Source of the DNA: Acanthococcus lagerstroemiae
Lineage: Eukaryota; Arthropoda; Insecta; Hemiptera; Eriococcidae
Reading direction: 5' to 3'
Length of the DNA: 64,000 nucleotides
Assembly (NCBI GenBank): GCA_031841125.1
Contig: CM063110.1
Location: 21,137,626 to 21,201,625 of the forward strand
This document shows, one piece after another, positions 11,411 to 22,900 of the stretch (position 1 is the first letter of the stretch; each line of letters opens with the position of its first letter). The position numbers were made by a program, and so were the translations under genes. Below the pieces are notes generated by a model. The model did not search any database and was not told where the DNA came from. It saw only the letters and a list, made by a program, of their open reading frames with translations.

Positions 11411-13190
11411 CGTGCTCAGTTGCATTCGTTATATCTGGATAGATTTCTATAAGGACAGAGTGTGGATTAGTTCAAACGCTGACAAACAGTACCATGTTTG
11501 TTTGTCCGCGTGCGTTCGTGTTCGAGTCCATTTTTGCATCCTTTGGCGGATGCTTGTTCCAGTTCGTTCGCATTCACTTTTAATTGTTCACGTTCAAACA
11601 TGGATGTTCGTGAAATCCGGACCTAGCTTTACATGTGACAAAATTAGTCAGAAAAAAACAAGTCGACGCATAGAGCATAATTTATGCCTAATATAAACCC
11701 TTCTTAACGCCTGTCTCATCCAAATTTTCTGTTTAGTATAAATTTGCCGAGGTATAAGCCTTTCGTAACCCCTGCCTTATCCGAATTCTACGCGCCAAAT
11801 TTTCTAATTAGTATACACTTTGGCGTTTCAAAAGTCGAATTTACGTGAAATTTTGCGATGAATATTTTACAAAGAATCGCGAATGGGTATTTTCCACGTC
11901 ATATTTTGGGTTAGATTTTATGGAAGTTAAAATAAAACTACCGTGATACGTCATAAATAGAAAAAACTGGCGTATCGCTCTGGAATTCTGTCAAGAGGGA
12001 AACTGGAGGGAAAGGCAAAATGTTACCACAGGCTTCACAAGTAGGGGCAAGTGCCCGCCTGTTCCCCGATTCTGATGCCACTGAAATCCAAACTAGCGGA
12101 ACCAATTTCACACAGCACGTTTTTATTTTTATTTTTTTTAAACCAGCGCTCGGGAAAGTTGATTGTAGCTAGTCGCTGCTATTGGAAAGCGTCTCAACTC
12201 GAGTGTCCAACGGCGACTTTTGAGTATCGATCTAGAACAATGCCCCGTCGGGTGTGTATAAATTTAAATTACAAAAAGTACAGAGAAGGAAAACCCATTG
12301 GGTGAAATGACGGAGATAGGATACGTGTTGGAAAATACGTATCTACGTATGTGTGTTCTTCTCGTCGGAGGGGTTCTCTGCAGACGGAAGAAAAGGAGGC
12401 GAATGTACGATGTGCAATTTGGTACATCTGGCGACTGGATGGGTGTCGATTTACGACCGGTTAGGGATTGTTATCGTCTCTCCCGCTATTCCTTTTCTCC
12501 GCTCAAATTCTGACACGTTAATGTAGTTATCATCGATGACTTCCCTATTCGAGAGCTTTCCTCCCGGTGTCGTCGCACGCATACCAACCAACACATCGGT
12601 CGCAGCGGGCTCGGCGAATCGCAGCCGACGAGAAGTTGCCTGGCTCGACCCACGTAATTAATTATCATATCGCTGGCAAATTTAATCAGCTATCCGGCTG
12701 AGTTTATCCGTTTACCTCGTTTCACGAAGGACGCTTATCGCCGTCGAGTTCTGGTTCCTCCGAGTGGTCGGCGCTAGTTATATCCACGGACCCCGCCAAG
12801 GGGGAAAATTTCCCATGCTTTAAATGAGACACGAAGAATTTTAGCATCCAGGGCGTAGCAAAGCGACTCGCATTTGGATGGGAAGACAGCCGAATCCCCC
12901 AATTGCAGGCGAATGAAAACATTATTATTATTTATTATTATTATTATTATTATTTTTTTTTTTTCCATGATTAGCGTTGTAAAATCTGACAAATCTGACA
13001 AAAATGTTTTTTTCGCGTTTTTGAGATAGGATTTTTCCAACTCGAAAAAACTTTTCACGTGGAAAATCGAAATGGAGTTCCTTGGATCTGTAGGTTTTTC
13101 GAGTTTTGTTTGAGAAAGAGAGAGGTATTTAGTCCGGACCGCAACAAGGGCATTCGAAATCACCGAAAACAAAAGTAGAAAAAGCGCGGA
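11411..13190. other. Unassigned sequence with minor repeats
   Basis: A ~70-base direct duplication around 11693-11820 ('tataa.cc.ttc.taac.cctg'), then mixed-composition sequence at 12000-13190 with no recognisable protein. A (TTA)n microsatellite lies at 12920-12950 and is followed by a T-run. Confidence 0.4.
12920..12962. repeat. (TTA)n microsatellite and T-run
   Basis: Runs of ATT/TTA units followed by about 12 T. Confidence 0.85.
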
Positions 13191-14048
13191 TATTTATGGG
13201 CGTAGCCAGCGAAGGGCAAGGGAGGGCAATTGCCCCCCTGGATTTTGAAAAAAAAAAAATCTAAAATACGAGAATTCAGTTTGCCGATTCATGGAAAATT
13301 GTATTCATCCTGGGGAAATAATCAATATGTTAAGTGAGGAATAATTTACAAGAATACAAAATTATTGTCATGAGTTTTCAGACAACTGGTACGTATTAAG
13401 ATTCATAAAAAAGTGAGTTCACCTCAGAAAAAATAATCAGAAAATTAGGATAAAATGAGGGGGAAAATGAAAGATTTGAAGAAATTGAACATACATAAGT
13501 AGTTTGATATAGGTAGTCAGTCTTCGAACAACTCAGGTGCAAAAATTGAGGAAGATCTCTGGAAAATTCTGGTCACATTCTAGATAAATGACAATAAAAA
13601 TATTGAAAAATAAAATATCACAGAACTTGAAAAATTTATGAAAATGGACTTGATTTCGCTTTCTTTCAAATTTGGAGATCTGTAGGGAATCGGATCAAAA
13701 ATCTGGGACCATAGTCAAGATCAGCGACCCACCTGTGACTTTATCGAAAAACATCAAAGAAGGTTTTTGGGTCGCCAGTTTTGTTAAACTCAGTAAGATT
13801 TTGTGATTTATTTTAATTTAGTACTCAAAATTCAAATTTCAGGCGTAGAATGGACAGCATCGAATTGACCCCCTCCCCTCTTAAAAAAACAAATATATCA
13901 ACACAACATTAGAATGTATCATGAAATTTCGATTCGCGTCTCGTCTTTTCAATGCAAAATCGAGACGGACAGGATCACTGAACTTCCCATTCGGACATAG
14001 CAGGGTGGTGGCGCGCTGATGTCGTTCTACGACTTTCTATTGAATTTC

Positions 14049-14095
14049 TTATCAACGTTAGGGGAAAATGTACGATTTTATCCTAACGTTGATAA
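14049..14095. repeat. Perfect inverted repeat / hairpin
   Basis: Arms 'ttatcaacgttagg' (14049-14062) and its exact complement (14082-14095), with a ~19-base centre. Possibly a tiny MITE remnant. Confidence 0.85.
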
Positions 14096-14522
14096 AAACA
14101 CAAAGGAATTAGATGTTGTTGAAAACTTCCACCAGATGTCAGCCATTACATTACTAGGTCCGAATTGAAACTCGCACGAGAACCGCCACTGGTTTTAACT
14201 ACACTTCCGTTGTATGTAGACCCGAACATTGTATTTTATTCCAAAACATCCGACCTTGGGTATTGCCACCCCCTGAACAGTTTCAGTTCACAGCCCTTCT
14301 TTATTCGAATTATTCATTTGTGTTAGCACAGGCCATGTTGCCACATGCTGGTGCTATTAGAACTTGTTGCAATTGTGTAGATGTAGAGTGTATAACAACG
14401 AGCGCAGTCTGGATATAAATACTGAGCACTAATTTGTATATGAGTATTGAAACTACCAACCTTCAGACACCAAAGCTATTTTTCGTATTTTGAGCGCAGA
14501 GAGCGACTCCTGCTGAAAAATG

Positions 14523-14569
14523 TTGTGGCACCAATTATTGGTGCCTTAACGTAATTTGTAGTGCCACAA
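14523..14569. repeat. Nested palindromes
   Basis: Outer arms 'ttgtggcac' and 'gtgccacaa' enclose a 19-base palindrome 'ggcaccaattattggtgcc'. Another 'ggtgcc' lies just downstream. Confidence 0.7.
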
Positions 14570-14760
14570 TGACGTTTAAGCTTTAATTATGGTGCCTCAA
14601 TGACCAATGTTCTAACTATATACATACTATATATAATTCTACCTTCCCCCCCCCCTGGAAATTTAAACAGATTTCAGTGAAAGTGCTACAATATAAACTC
14701 TAACTAACTAACCGAATGTTCTGTTTGACCGACTGAGGGGCAGAAAGGAGCGCGAGTCAT

Positions 14761-14784
14761 AAGAAGAAGAAGAAGAAGAAGAAT
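14761..14784. repeat. (AAG)n microsatellite
   Basis: About seven AAG/GAA units. Confidence 0.9.
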
Positions 14785-15083
14785 GTGGTTTTGAAAAGAT
14801 CAAGTACAAAAAATACAGGTATGGAGATGACAGAAGACGTTCCTCGGACGGTCACACCGTGCTATGCAGAAAGTAGCCAGGCAGGACCTCACTATGTAAC
14901 AAACATTAAAGATTTTTTTTTGTCTGCATCGACTATGTCTGAATGCTTCCACAGCACACGCGTGAGAAGAGAAATGTTCTAGAAATATTATATCTGAATT
15001 TCCAGTCATTCGCTGGTTCGCTTTGCTAATGGAAGGATGATTTTTTGGGGGTGGATAAAGACCTTGGTTCAGCAGCGTGTACA

Positions 15084-15190
15084 TGTTACATACGAAGTCC
15101 GAAAATGTATAGTTCGGGAATTGTCCAGCTGTTTATGTACAGTGTCCGAAACAAACATCCCATTTTGTACGAAGCTCGAATTTTGAACTG
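15084..15190 (+). mobile_element. Solo Ginger-like terminal repeat fragment
   Basis: Begins 'TGTTACATACGAAGTCCG' and contains 'GTTCGGGAATTGT'. It closely resembles the inverted ends of the Ginger-type element at 56362-58852. No partner end was found nearby, so this is probably a fragment. Confidence 0.5.
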
Positions 15191-15382
15191 CGTAGAATGA
15201 ATTTCGTACGATATGTGTACTAAGTCAGAAAGGAAAGACAACATGGTACAACATTATTTTAGTGAGCCCGAAATGAATGAATGACTGAGGAGGAAATTCA
15301 GGCAGCGTTATCGTCTGTGACACAGCGATAGGAAAAATCGATAATTTCTCTTATCGATTGTAACTGATTACAGACCGCATCT

Positions 15383-15400
15383 TATCGATTATAATCGATA
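15383..15400. repeat. 18-bp perfect palindrome with TATCGAT half-sites
   Basis: TATCGATTATAATCGATA reads the same on both strands. Two more 'ATCGAT'-type words lie at about 15335-15360. TATCGATA is known as the DREF/BEAF site in flies; a function here is speculation. Confidence 0.5.
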
Positions 15401-15755
15401 TTTCTTTTGGGGTAAACTTGACGTTTTTTCACTTTTTGGTATCTTGATGCTGAATTTATTGAGGTAGGTCACTACCAAGTATTTAATAAAGAGGTGCAAT
15501 TATTTTCGTATAATAAAACCATCACCTAAATGAAAAGAGCAAAAACAAAAATAGAAAATAGTGATGGGCGGTGGAAATATTTCCAGGAAAAAAACTGGGA
15601 AGGAAAGTAATTTTGGGTGGGAAGTTATTTTCAGGGAAGATTAGAGAATTTATTGTAGATCAGCTTGCAGGCACCAGTCGCAGTCAGTACTCAGCCGCAC
15701 TGTAACAGCCAACAGTATCAACGAATCATATACTGTCTTAGATTATATCAGTTGC

Positions 15756-15888
15756 GACATATCATAAGAAAAAGGCCCTTAGTGGCATCGAAATGTTCTA
15801 AGGAAAGGGCCCTTGGTTCAATGTTACTAAGAGGCCTTTTCTTAGAACATCTCGAGGCCATTAAGGGACTTTTTCTTGTGACAAGTCA
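15756..15888. mobile_element. Palindromic MITE
   Basis: Two ~60-base arms, inverted and about 80% alike, run from 'gacatatcataag' to 'cttgtgacaagtc' with almost no centre. The 'CAAGAAAAAG.CCCTTA' core is shared with the shorter palindrome at 61468-61543. Confidence 0.7.
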
Positions 15889-18150
15889 TAACTATAATTT
15901 ATCATATTCATATCAGGATCACGGGGCGTCTGAAAATCTGAAATGAGTTGTGATCTCAGCTTGAGATGAGTTGAATACTTGATTTTTGAGATTCAGCTAT
16001 ATCAAATTATCAATAGTTCAAACTGATTCCTTCTTAGTTTAGTTACCTTTGTTTTTTAGTCACCTTTGTTTTAATTTCATTTAGTCATTTTGCAATCGAA
16101 AATATGGGTCGAAGACTCCCCCTCGGTACTGATGCGATGCCCGAAAGGGTAGTTTCCGGTGCCGGGGGTGCGGTGTCTCAGAGGCCACTTTGGCATGCGT
16201 GCATTGCCATACGTCCCACCACACCATGGGTCGAAGACTAGACGATATCTGGTCATTATAGGTCTTCGATGGAGCCTTTTTTCTATACACGTGCAGGAAG
16301 CAATGCAAAATAGACGCTGTCAAACAAAAAGCTCCCAATCGGCAAAATCATCGGAGTCAGCAAAACAAAATAAATGGTTGATCTTGTTATTTTTTGCATT
16401 TTTGTATCGAGTTAGCATTTGAACATACGTCAGAAAAATATAATTTGTTTTTGTGTGTGTACATTATACGGAAAAATATGAAAGTTGTTAGTTTTCTAGT
16501 TTTCTTTTTACGCTCGTATAAAAAATTGTCGCGCCGAGTCGCCATTGTCGACGTATTTTCACTCAACATCGGTAGGGCTTGCACCACTGCTGCCGTCTAA
16601 CGAAGGCCATTCAAATCAGTTTCGATCTTCAACACTTATCGAAGAAAAGTTCGAGGCTCAATTCGAGCACGGTAACGCGGGCTTCTTGTATTACATTCCG
16701 AAACATGAACTTTCACAGGCATACTCGGTTCTCGTTTCATATTCGGCGTTATGTACCTTTTCGCTGTCCTTGTGTCTCGTCCCCCCAGAGTGCACTCGCC
16801 TTCCAGTTGCCGTAGGGCCGTTCATTTCCAGTCCACCTAACGACACACTTCATTTGAAAGGTAGTTGTAAACTTTGACCATAAAGGAAGGCGCGCTCGAA
16901 AAAGTGAAATTTCAACTCGGTAAATTATAACAACTGGTATGAAACAGAAGCAGAAGTAGAAACGGAAACGAGTCCATAATAAGGCAAACGCTGCGACCAC
17001 TTTCGTTGACCGAAACTATACGGGCTCGGTGGGCTTGATAAGACGTTAGCCGCCGCCAAAACGGCCACCCGACCGGAAGATTGCACTGCAGTGTAGTGGT
17101 GGCATTTCTACAATATATGCACGCCGACTGTGTCGAACACGCGAACACGAGTGTAGGGGAGACCCGGGCGAAATGTCACTGGAGCGAAATGTCGCCGCCT
17201 CAACCTCTGAGACATACTGACCTGCAAGATCGGCAGTGGGTGGAACTTATCGCTATCGTGAATCTGAATTATGCAGTCCAGAATTAAGATTTTATTAGTA
17301 CTTTTCAACAACGGTTCTCAGTAATCGGAATTTTCTTCTGGCAAAAATTGTCATTTGAAAAGATTTTATACTTTTTGTAAATCATTGATTCAATAACGGA
17401 AATCGTTATTTTAATGAAACGGACAGTAACACCAGGGTGTCTCACCATGTGAATCTTCTCCAGTCGGGTAAGTAAGCAACTCATCCTGACAATGCATAGA
17501 TAAGTTTGGCTGCTCTCATATCTGAAGGGGCAAAGACATAGTCACAGAAATTACGTGCAGCGTTAATGGAACATTTTCTTACTTAGCAGTGCTAGTAGAC
17601 AGACTGGTGGAACTTTATGGTAATATTAGTAAGATCGTTACAATAACTAACGACTGAGAAGACAAAAAAAAAACAGAATCGAATTAACAGGGTGTTCACA
17701 AAATGAATCGTCCTTTTCTTTTCTTCACGAGAACTTCGTTGTTTCAAGGAATGAGAAACTTTTCTTTTCTTTGGGGGGGGGGGGGTGGTCCTTTTCTCTC
17801 ACAAATGAGAATTCTTTTACCAGAAATCTGACTTTTCCCTCCTCGTATGAGAGAAATCTCTTTTTCTTTTCTGTGGAAAAAGAAACTTTTTCGGAAAGAA
17901 CTACGAGTGTGTTCTTTCAAGAAGCCAGAAGGACTATTTTTTTCTCTCTCATCTGAAGATAAAATTTTTCTCTTTCTTCCTCGCATTCCTTACATTGACG
18001 AAAGGCATGCGCCGATTTGTTTCTCCTCTCGCATAGAACATACCGAAGTTCTCAGGATGATTGACTGAAAGAGGTTCTCTTGCTTTCAGGAATGGAGCAT
18101 GTACCTTCTTCATTTTCTGACTCTGATCGTTTGTTTAGTTTACAAAATTT
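15889..18150. other. Unassigned sequence
   Basis: No protein signature. A 14-base word 'atgggtcgaagact' is repeated near 16103 and 16227. The stretch 17690-18000 is strongly C/T-rich with a 13-G run near 17772-17785. Confidence 0.4.
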
Positions 18151-18219
18151 TGCTCTTGTCGAGTGAAAAATACGAATTATATTTTGTTTGATATTTCCAG
18201 TTGAGTCAGTTTAGCTCAT

Positions 18220-18549
18220 TTGAAATGTATTATCCGGGTTTCGGACTCGTACAAATTCCGATGCGATAAATTATCGAAATTGAACCAACGAACGGACAAA
18301 TTTTTCACAATCGATCGCCAAGGCAAGCCGACCAACATCTCCACTGATCGACTCAAGCCGCATTTCATTCACACTTCTTCAGCTCAACCTGCAACAGAGA
18401 ACACGCACGCAAAATCGCCTCCTCCAAATTCGTCTCCTCATCTTCAAGTCGAACCTTCTCCTCCACTTGTACAGACGCGCTCCGGCCGTATTAGTAAACC
18501 AGTCATCCGCTTCAATCCTCGTCCACAAATTCGAACACTTTATTCATAA
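18220..18549 (+). pseudogene. Ty3/Gypsy Pol C-terminus (integrase tail remnant)
   Basis: The 109-aa frame reads like the very end of a gypsy-type Pol. A chromo/SH3-like segment '..RTDKFFTIDRQGKPTNIS' is followed by 'DRLKPHF', a Pro/Ser-rich linker and 'TRSGRISKPVIRF' before the stop. This 'RLKP…TRSGR' ending is characteristic of insect Gypsy elements. Nothing upstream (protease, RT, RNase H, catalytic integrase core) is present, so it is a 5'-truncated remnant. A G-run at 18769-18780 lies where a polypurine tract would be expected before a 3' LTR, but no LTR boundaries could be set. Confidence 0.65.
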
Positions 18550-19020
18550 GTATTAAATTTCGTTTTACAATTTTCTTTCGCACTTCAATTTTTCAGTTTT
18601 CTCGGTACTTATATTCATTTATTATTTTCGTGTTCCTACTTTTTCATTTTCAATTTCAGTTTTACTCTTTAGTTCGATTTATTTATTTTTTATTTTGTTT
18701 GTTACTTCTTGTTTTCATTTTTGTTATTTGTTGACCATTAATTGTTATTATTTTTTATTCGCTCCGCTGGGGGGGGGGGGTACAACGGCGACCCTCCCAT
18801 TGCCAACGTATATAGGTTCATTATAAATTTCAGTAGCAACTTTTCAGTGCAGGAAGTAATACAATTTAAGGCGTTTATTGTGTTTTGTGACGTGTTTCAC
18901 TTTTCGCGCTAGGGCGTAAATGTGACCCTTTAGCGTCTAGAGGGCGCTCCCGGACAGTGAAAAATTGTACCGTGCCGTGCCCGTGTTAACTCGCGTATCA
19001 GCATCGGCTGATATTACATC

Positions 19021-19648
19021 ATGAGTTCAAAAACTACGGAAACAACCGCCTTCCTAGAGGAAACGCTAATAGAAAATCAACCAACAGCCTTACCAACCGC
19101 AACAATCGAGGCACAAGCACCGTTGAATCCTCCGACAAGGATCAACGCAAACCAATCAGCCTGATCCTCCACAAATGAAGAAGCAGAAAAACCAAACGAA
19201 AGAAATCAAACCGCCCCCAATTTTAGTAGCTGAGGTAAGTGATATGAAACACTTTGACAGCTTCCTCCAATCAGTTAACCACGAAGAATGTGAACGTAAA
19301 GCCCTAATGTCCAATAAAATTAGACTTCAATGTAAATTTGCGGATGAATACCGCAAATTAACAAAAGCTCTCGAAAACAAATTGAACGAACGTAAATTCC
19401 CAAGCGCAGGAAATTTTACCTTCCATACCTATCAAGTCAAGCAAGACCGACCATATGTCTGCTTTATCAGACACTTACACCATACCACAGCTCCAGAAGA
19501 CATCGCCACCGACTTGTCGAATGCAGGACATAAAGTCCGAAACATTTCAAACATACAGATCAAACAGAAGATAGATGGTAAGTCCTCCATCATAGTGGAA
19601 CTCGAGCCAAGCCCCAACAACATAGAAGTAGAAGATCTCCAACATATG
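19021..19648 (+). pseudogene. Jockey-like ORF1 (gag-like), N-terminal part
   Basis: ATG at 19021 opens a Thr/Glu-rich start. A +1/-1 shift near 19150 moves to the frame that contains 19175-19648. That part has a polar N-terminus and then an RRM-like region ('YVCFIRHLHHTTAPEDIATDL..GHKVRNISNI'), the usual esterase/RRM-type core of Jockey-clade ORF1 proteins, which bind RNA. The BEL insertion at 19649 cuts it; the zinc-knuckle part resumes at 25354. Confidence 0.75.
19644..19648. repeat. 5-bp TSD of the BEL element, left
   Basis: ATATG, repeated at 25354-25358. Confidence 0.9.
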
Positions 19649-19846
19649 TGTTAGCGTTAGATTCAAATACGAATACAATCGGCGATGATCTAGTTGAAGA
19701 TTAGAGTTCAGCCCTACCTCGTCGTTAAGTATATCGTTATCTTGTATAACATGTAACAATTATATACGTGTTCAAGCTCTCGTAAAGACGTGTCGATTTT
19801 TTTCATGAACTTTTCGAAAACTGTAATTAGTGAAACGCTAAGAACA
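19649..19846 (+). repeat. 5' LTR of BEL element
   Basis: 198 bp, TGTTAGCGTTAG…CTAAGAACA, matching the 3' LTR base for base by eye. Confidence 0.96.
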
Positions 19847-19849
19847 TTA

Positions 19850-19867
19850 TGGTCCTCCGTGGCAGCC
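19850..19867 (+). promoter_or_regulatory. Candidate primer-binding site
   Basis: Three bases after the 5' LTR the sequence reads TGGTCCTCCGTGGCAGCC. TGG complements the CCA of a tRNA 3' end. The tRNA species was not determined. Confidence 0.5.
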
Positions 19868-19953
19868 GGATACGCGCTAACCGGGTAAAAAATTAGTGTG
19901 TCGTCATAATTTGTATCGTCGGAAAATCACCGCCGTCATTCTTAAGAGCAAGG

Positions 19954-22900
19954 ATGGAAGCAGTGACTGAAAGAAAATATCGGGCCGTTAGGCGTCAACT
20001 TAAACAAATGATATCGCTCTCGGAACAACTCATGTCGAAAACAACTTTAAACCTAGAACAAATGAGTAAGTTAGAATCCATTATAGTCGAATTTAAGAAA
20101 AAGTTTGAGGAATATCGGAATGTAGTCTCCGAATTGGTCGAAGAAACTGACAAAGAAGAAGAGGCTAAAGCATTAGAAAACGAAGAAACTAGATTTGCTG
20201 AATTCTATCATTCGGCAGACGCTAAGTACCGCACACACCGACAAAAATTGACCAACGAACAAAGTCGAAATTCGCTATTACCCTCTTCGCCCGGGTTGAA
20301 TAATACTTTCTACCAATCGGATCGCCCGGTGGTTCCCAAACTTCAAAAAATCGCCATACCTACATTCGATGGAAACATTCTTGATTTTCGTAATTTTCGG
20401 TCGTTGTTCGAAAATTTAGTCCACTCGAATCCCGACTTCACGAATACGCAAAAATTATACTACCTAAAACAAGCTGTATCAGGCACAGCAAAAGATATTA
20501 TTCGAGATTTCCCGTTGGAAGATGCTGCCTATGTCGAAGCCTGGGATTACTTTATTACTCGTTATGATAATAAGCGCCTAATTATTCGAACCTTATTCAA
20601 GAAACTGATGAGTATTGAGTCGATTAAAAACTCCTCTCAAATTCGTAGCCTACTCGATCAAGTAGACGTAATTTTACGTGGGTTGCGAGCAAATGGTGAA
20701 ACCATTGACGAAACGTTTTCAAGATTTGTTTGTTTTTTCGTTTCTACCAAATTAGATACTCGTACATGCTCAGACTGGGAAAATTCATTAACCTCATTCA
20801 CTGAATTTCCATCTTACGAATCATTGTCGACATTCCTGCAAAATCGTGCATTTATCGCTGATGAAACGAAACCTACAAAACCGAATGAAAAAAGCGATAA
20901 GAAAACATTAGTCGCCACGAAACAAAATTCGATTGAAAGCAAACAATCTAAACCAACTCGCATCGAGTGCATTATCTGCAAAGAATCCCATTTTCTCAAC
21001 CAGTGTCAGAAATTCAGAGCCCTGTCGGTAAATGAGCGTTTCAATGCGGTAAAGCAAAATAAATTATGCCTGAAATGTTTCGCGCCATTTCACTCAGTAA
21101 CCAATTGCACTCGGCCGAATTGTTCAAAATGTGAAGGTAATCATCACTCGATGTTACATTTCACAACTATCCAACCTACCACCTCACCTTCAACCCAACA
21201 ATCATCTACCCCAGAGCCTTCAAAAGCAGAGGATTCTGGGACAGTAGAAACTGCAGTCCGGTCAACTACATCCAAGGTCGCGGCTAATGTGCTGATGGCA
21301 ACAAGTCCACGAAAAACCGTAATTTTAGCCACAGCTGTAGTTCATGTGATGGTGAAAAATCGTTTAGTGCATGCTCGTATTTTACTTGATCCAGGATCGG
21401 AATTAACTCTCGTATCTCGTTCGTTTGTTAGACGCGTTGGTGTCAAGACTTATCCCAACAAGACTATTACGTCACTTTCGGGTATAACGAATAATTCTAT
21501 TGTTCTTGATTCGCTCGTCGATTTAATTTTGAAATCGCGATTCTCCAATTATCAACTCGCTATCACTGGGGAAGTCATCGATAGAATCCCTTATTCTATT
21601 CAGTCTTCAACGCAAGAACTAACCAACATTATTCCGAACTTAAACTACGCTGAAATGTCGCTCGTGTACAATGAAGTCGACATTATTCTTGGTGCTGAAT
21701 TCTTCGAGTTCGTTATTGAAAATCGCCGCTATTTCATTGAAGGGGTAGTTGTTCGAGAGACCAAATTCGGATATGTCGTATCGGGATCTCAAAATAATGC
21801 TTCGTTTTTGATAAATCACAATGACACCAAACCAACTTGTGATGATATTAATCTTCAATTGACTAAATTCTGGGAAATTGAGGAGTTAGGTTCCTCCCCT
21901 GAACTAACGGATGAAATGAAATTGATCGAAAGTAGATTTGAAGATACCTGTAGTAGAGATGAAACTGATCGGTTTGTTGTTGATTTATTGACAAAACCAG
22001 GCATCGAATGTTTAAATGGATCGTTCGATAAAGCTTTTCATGCACTTAGAAAAAGCGAACGTCGTATGTCTGTCGAAATTCGCCAAGCCTATTCGGACTT
22101 TATGACAGAATATCTAGAACTTGGTCATATGCGAAAACTAGAAAAGGCAGAAATATCCTCCATTTTATCGTATTACATTCCTCATCTCATCATCTGTCGT
22201 CCAATGTCGACTACAACAAAATATCGAGTCGTATTTAATGCTTCAGCTTCTGACCATTCTGGGTTCTCGCTAAATGACTTTTTATATGTCGGGCCTACGA
22301 TCCAACCGGAATTGTTTGATACAATCATACAGTTTCGAAAACACAACGTCGCGTTCGTGGCAGACGTCGAAAAAATGTTCAGACAAATCCTGATCAAACC
22401 GGAGCAACGGAAATTTCAGAGGATTTTATGGCGCTCTGACCCTCAAAATGACGTAAGTCACTATGAACTAAACACCGTGACCTATGGGACCAGTTCTGCG
22501 CCTTACCTCGCTACCAAATGTTTGTCGATGGTGGCCAAAGAAATAGAGAGTGTCGACCCAGAAGTTGCTACCGCTTTAAGCAACCACTTTTATATGGATG
22601 ATCTCATGACAGGTCATGAAAGTGTGGAAAAAGCTGTGAGGCTCCAGCAAGGAATCCACAGTGCATTGAGTCGAGTCCATTTCAATCTTCGAAAATATCA
22701 AAGTAACTCTTTGACCTTTTTGAATTCTATCGAAAGCGCCTTAATTGAAAAAGTCAACTCGAGACTACTGGGCACCGAATCCTTCACCTTCGTTCTCGGG
22801 TTAATGTGGAACACGGATTCAGATAAATTTCAAATATCGTTACCTCAAAATAAACTCTCTGATGTCATAACGAAAAGAGTTATACTGTCAGATATTTCCA

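Larger units (their letters stand above)
13191..14760. other. Unassigned AT-rich sequence with two hairpins
   Basis: The stretch from 'gggcgtagccagcg' near 13198 resembles one end of a DNA transposon, but no matching opposite end was found. No ORF of interest. Confidence 0.35.

Noticed and set aside
17744..17986. Lys/Arg-rich minus-strand ORF
   Set aside because: Entirely within a C/T-rich low-complexity stretch.
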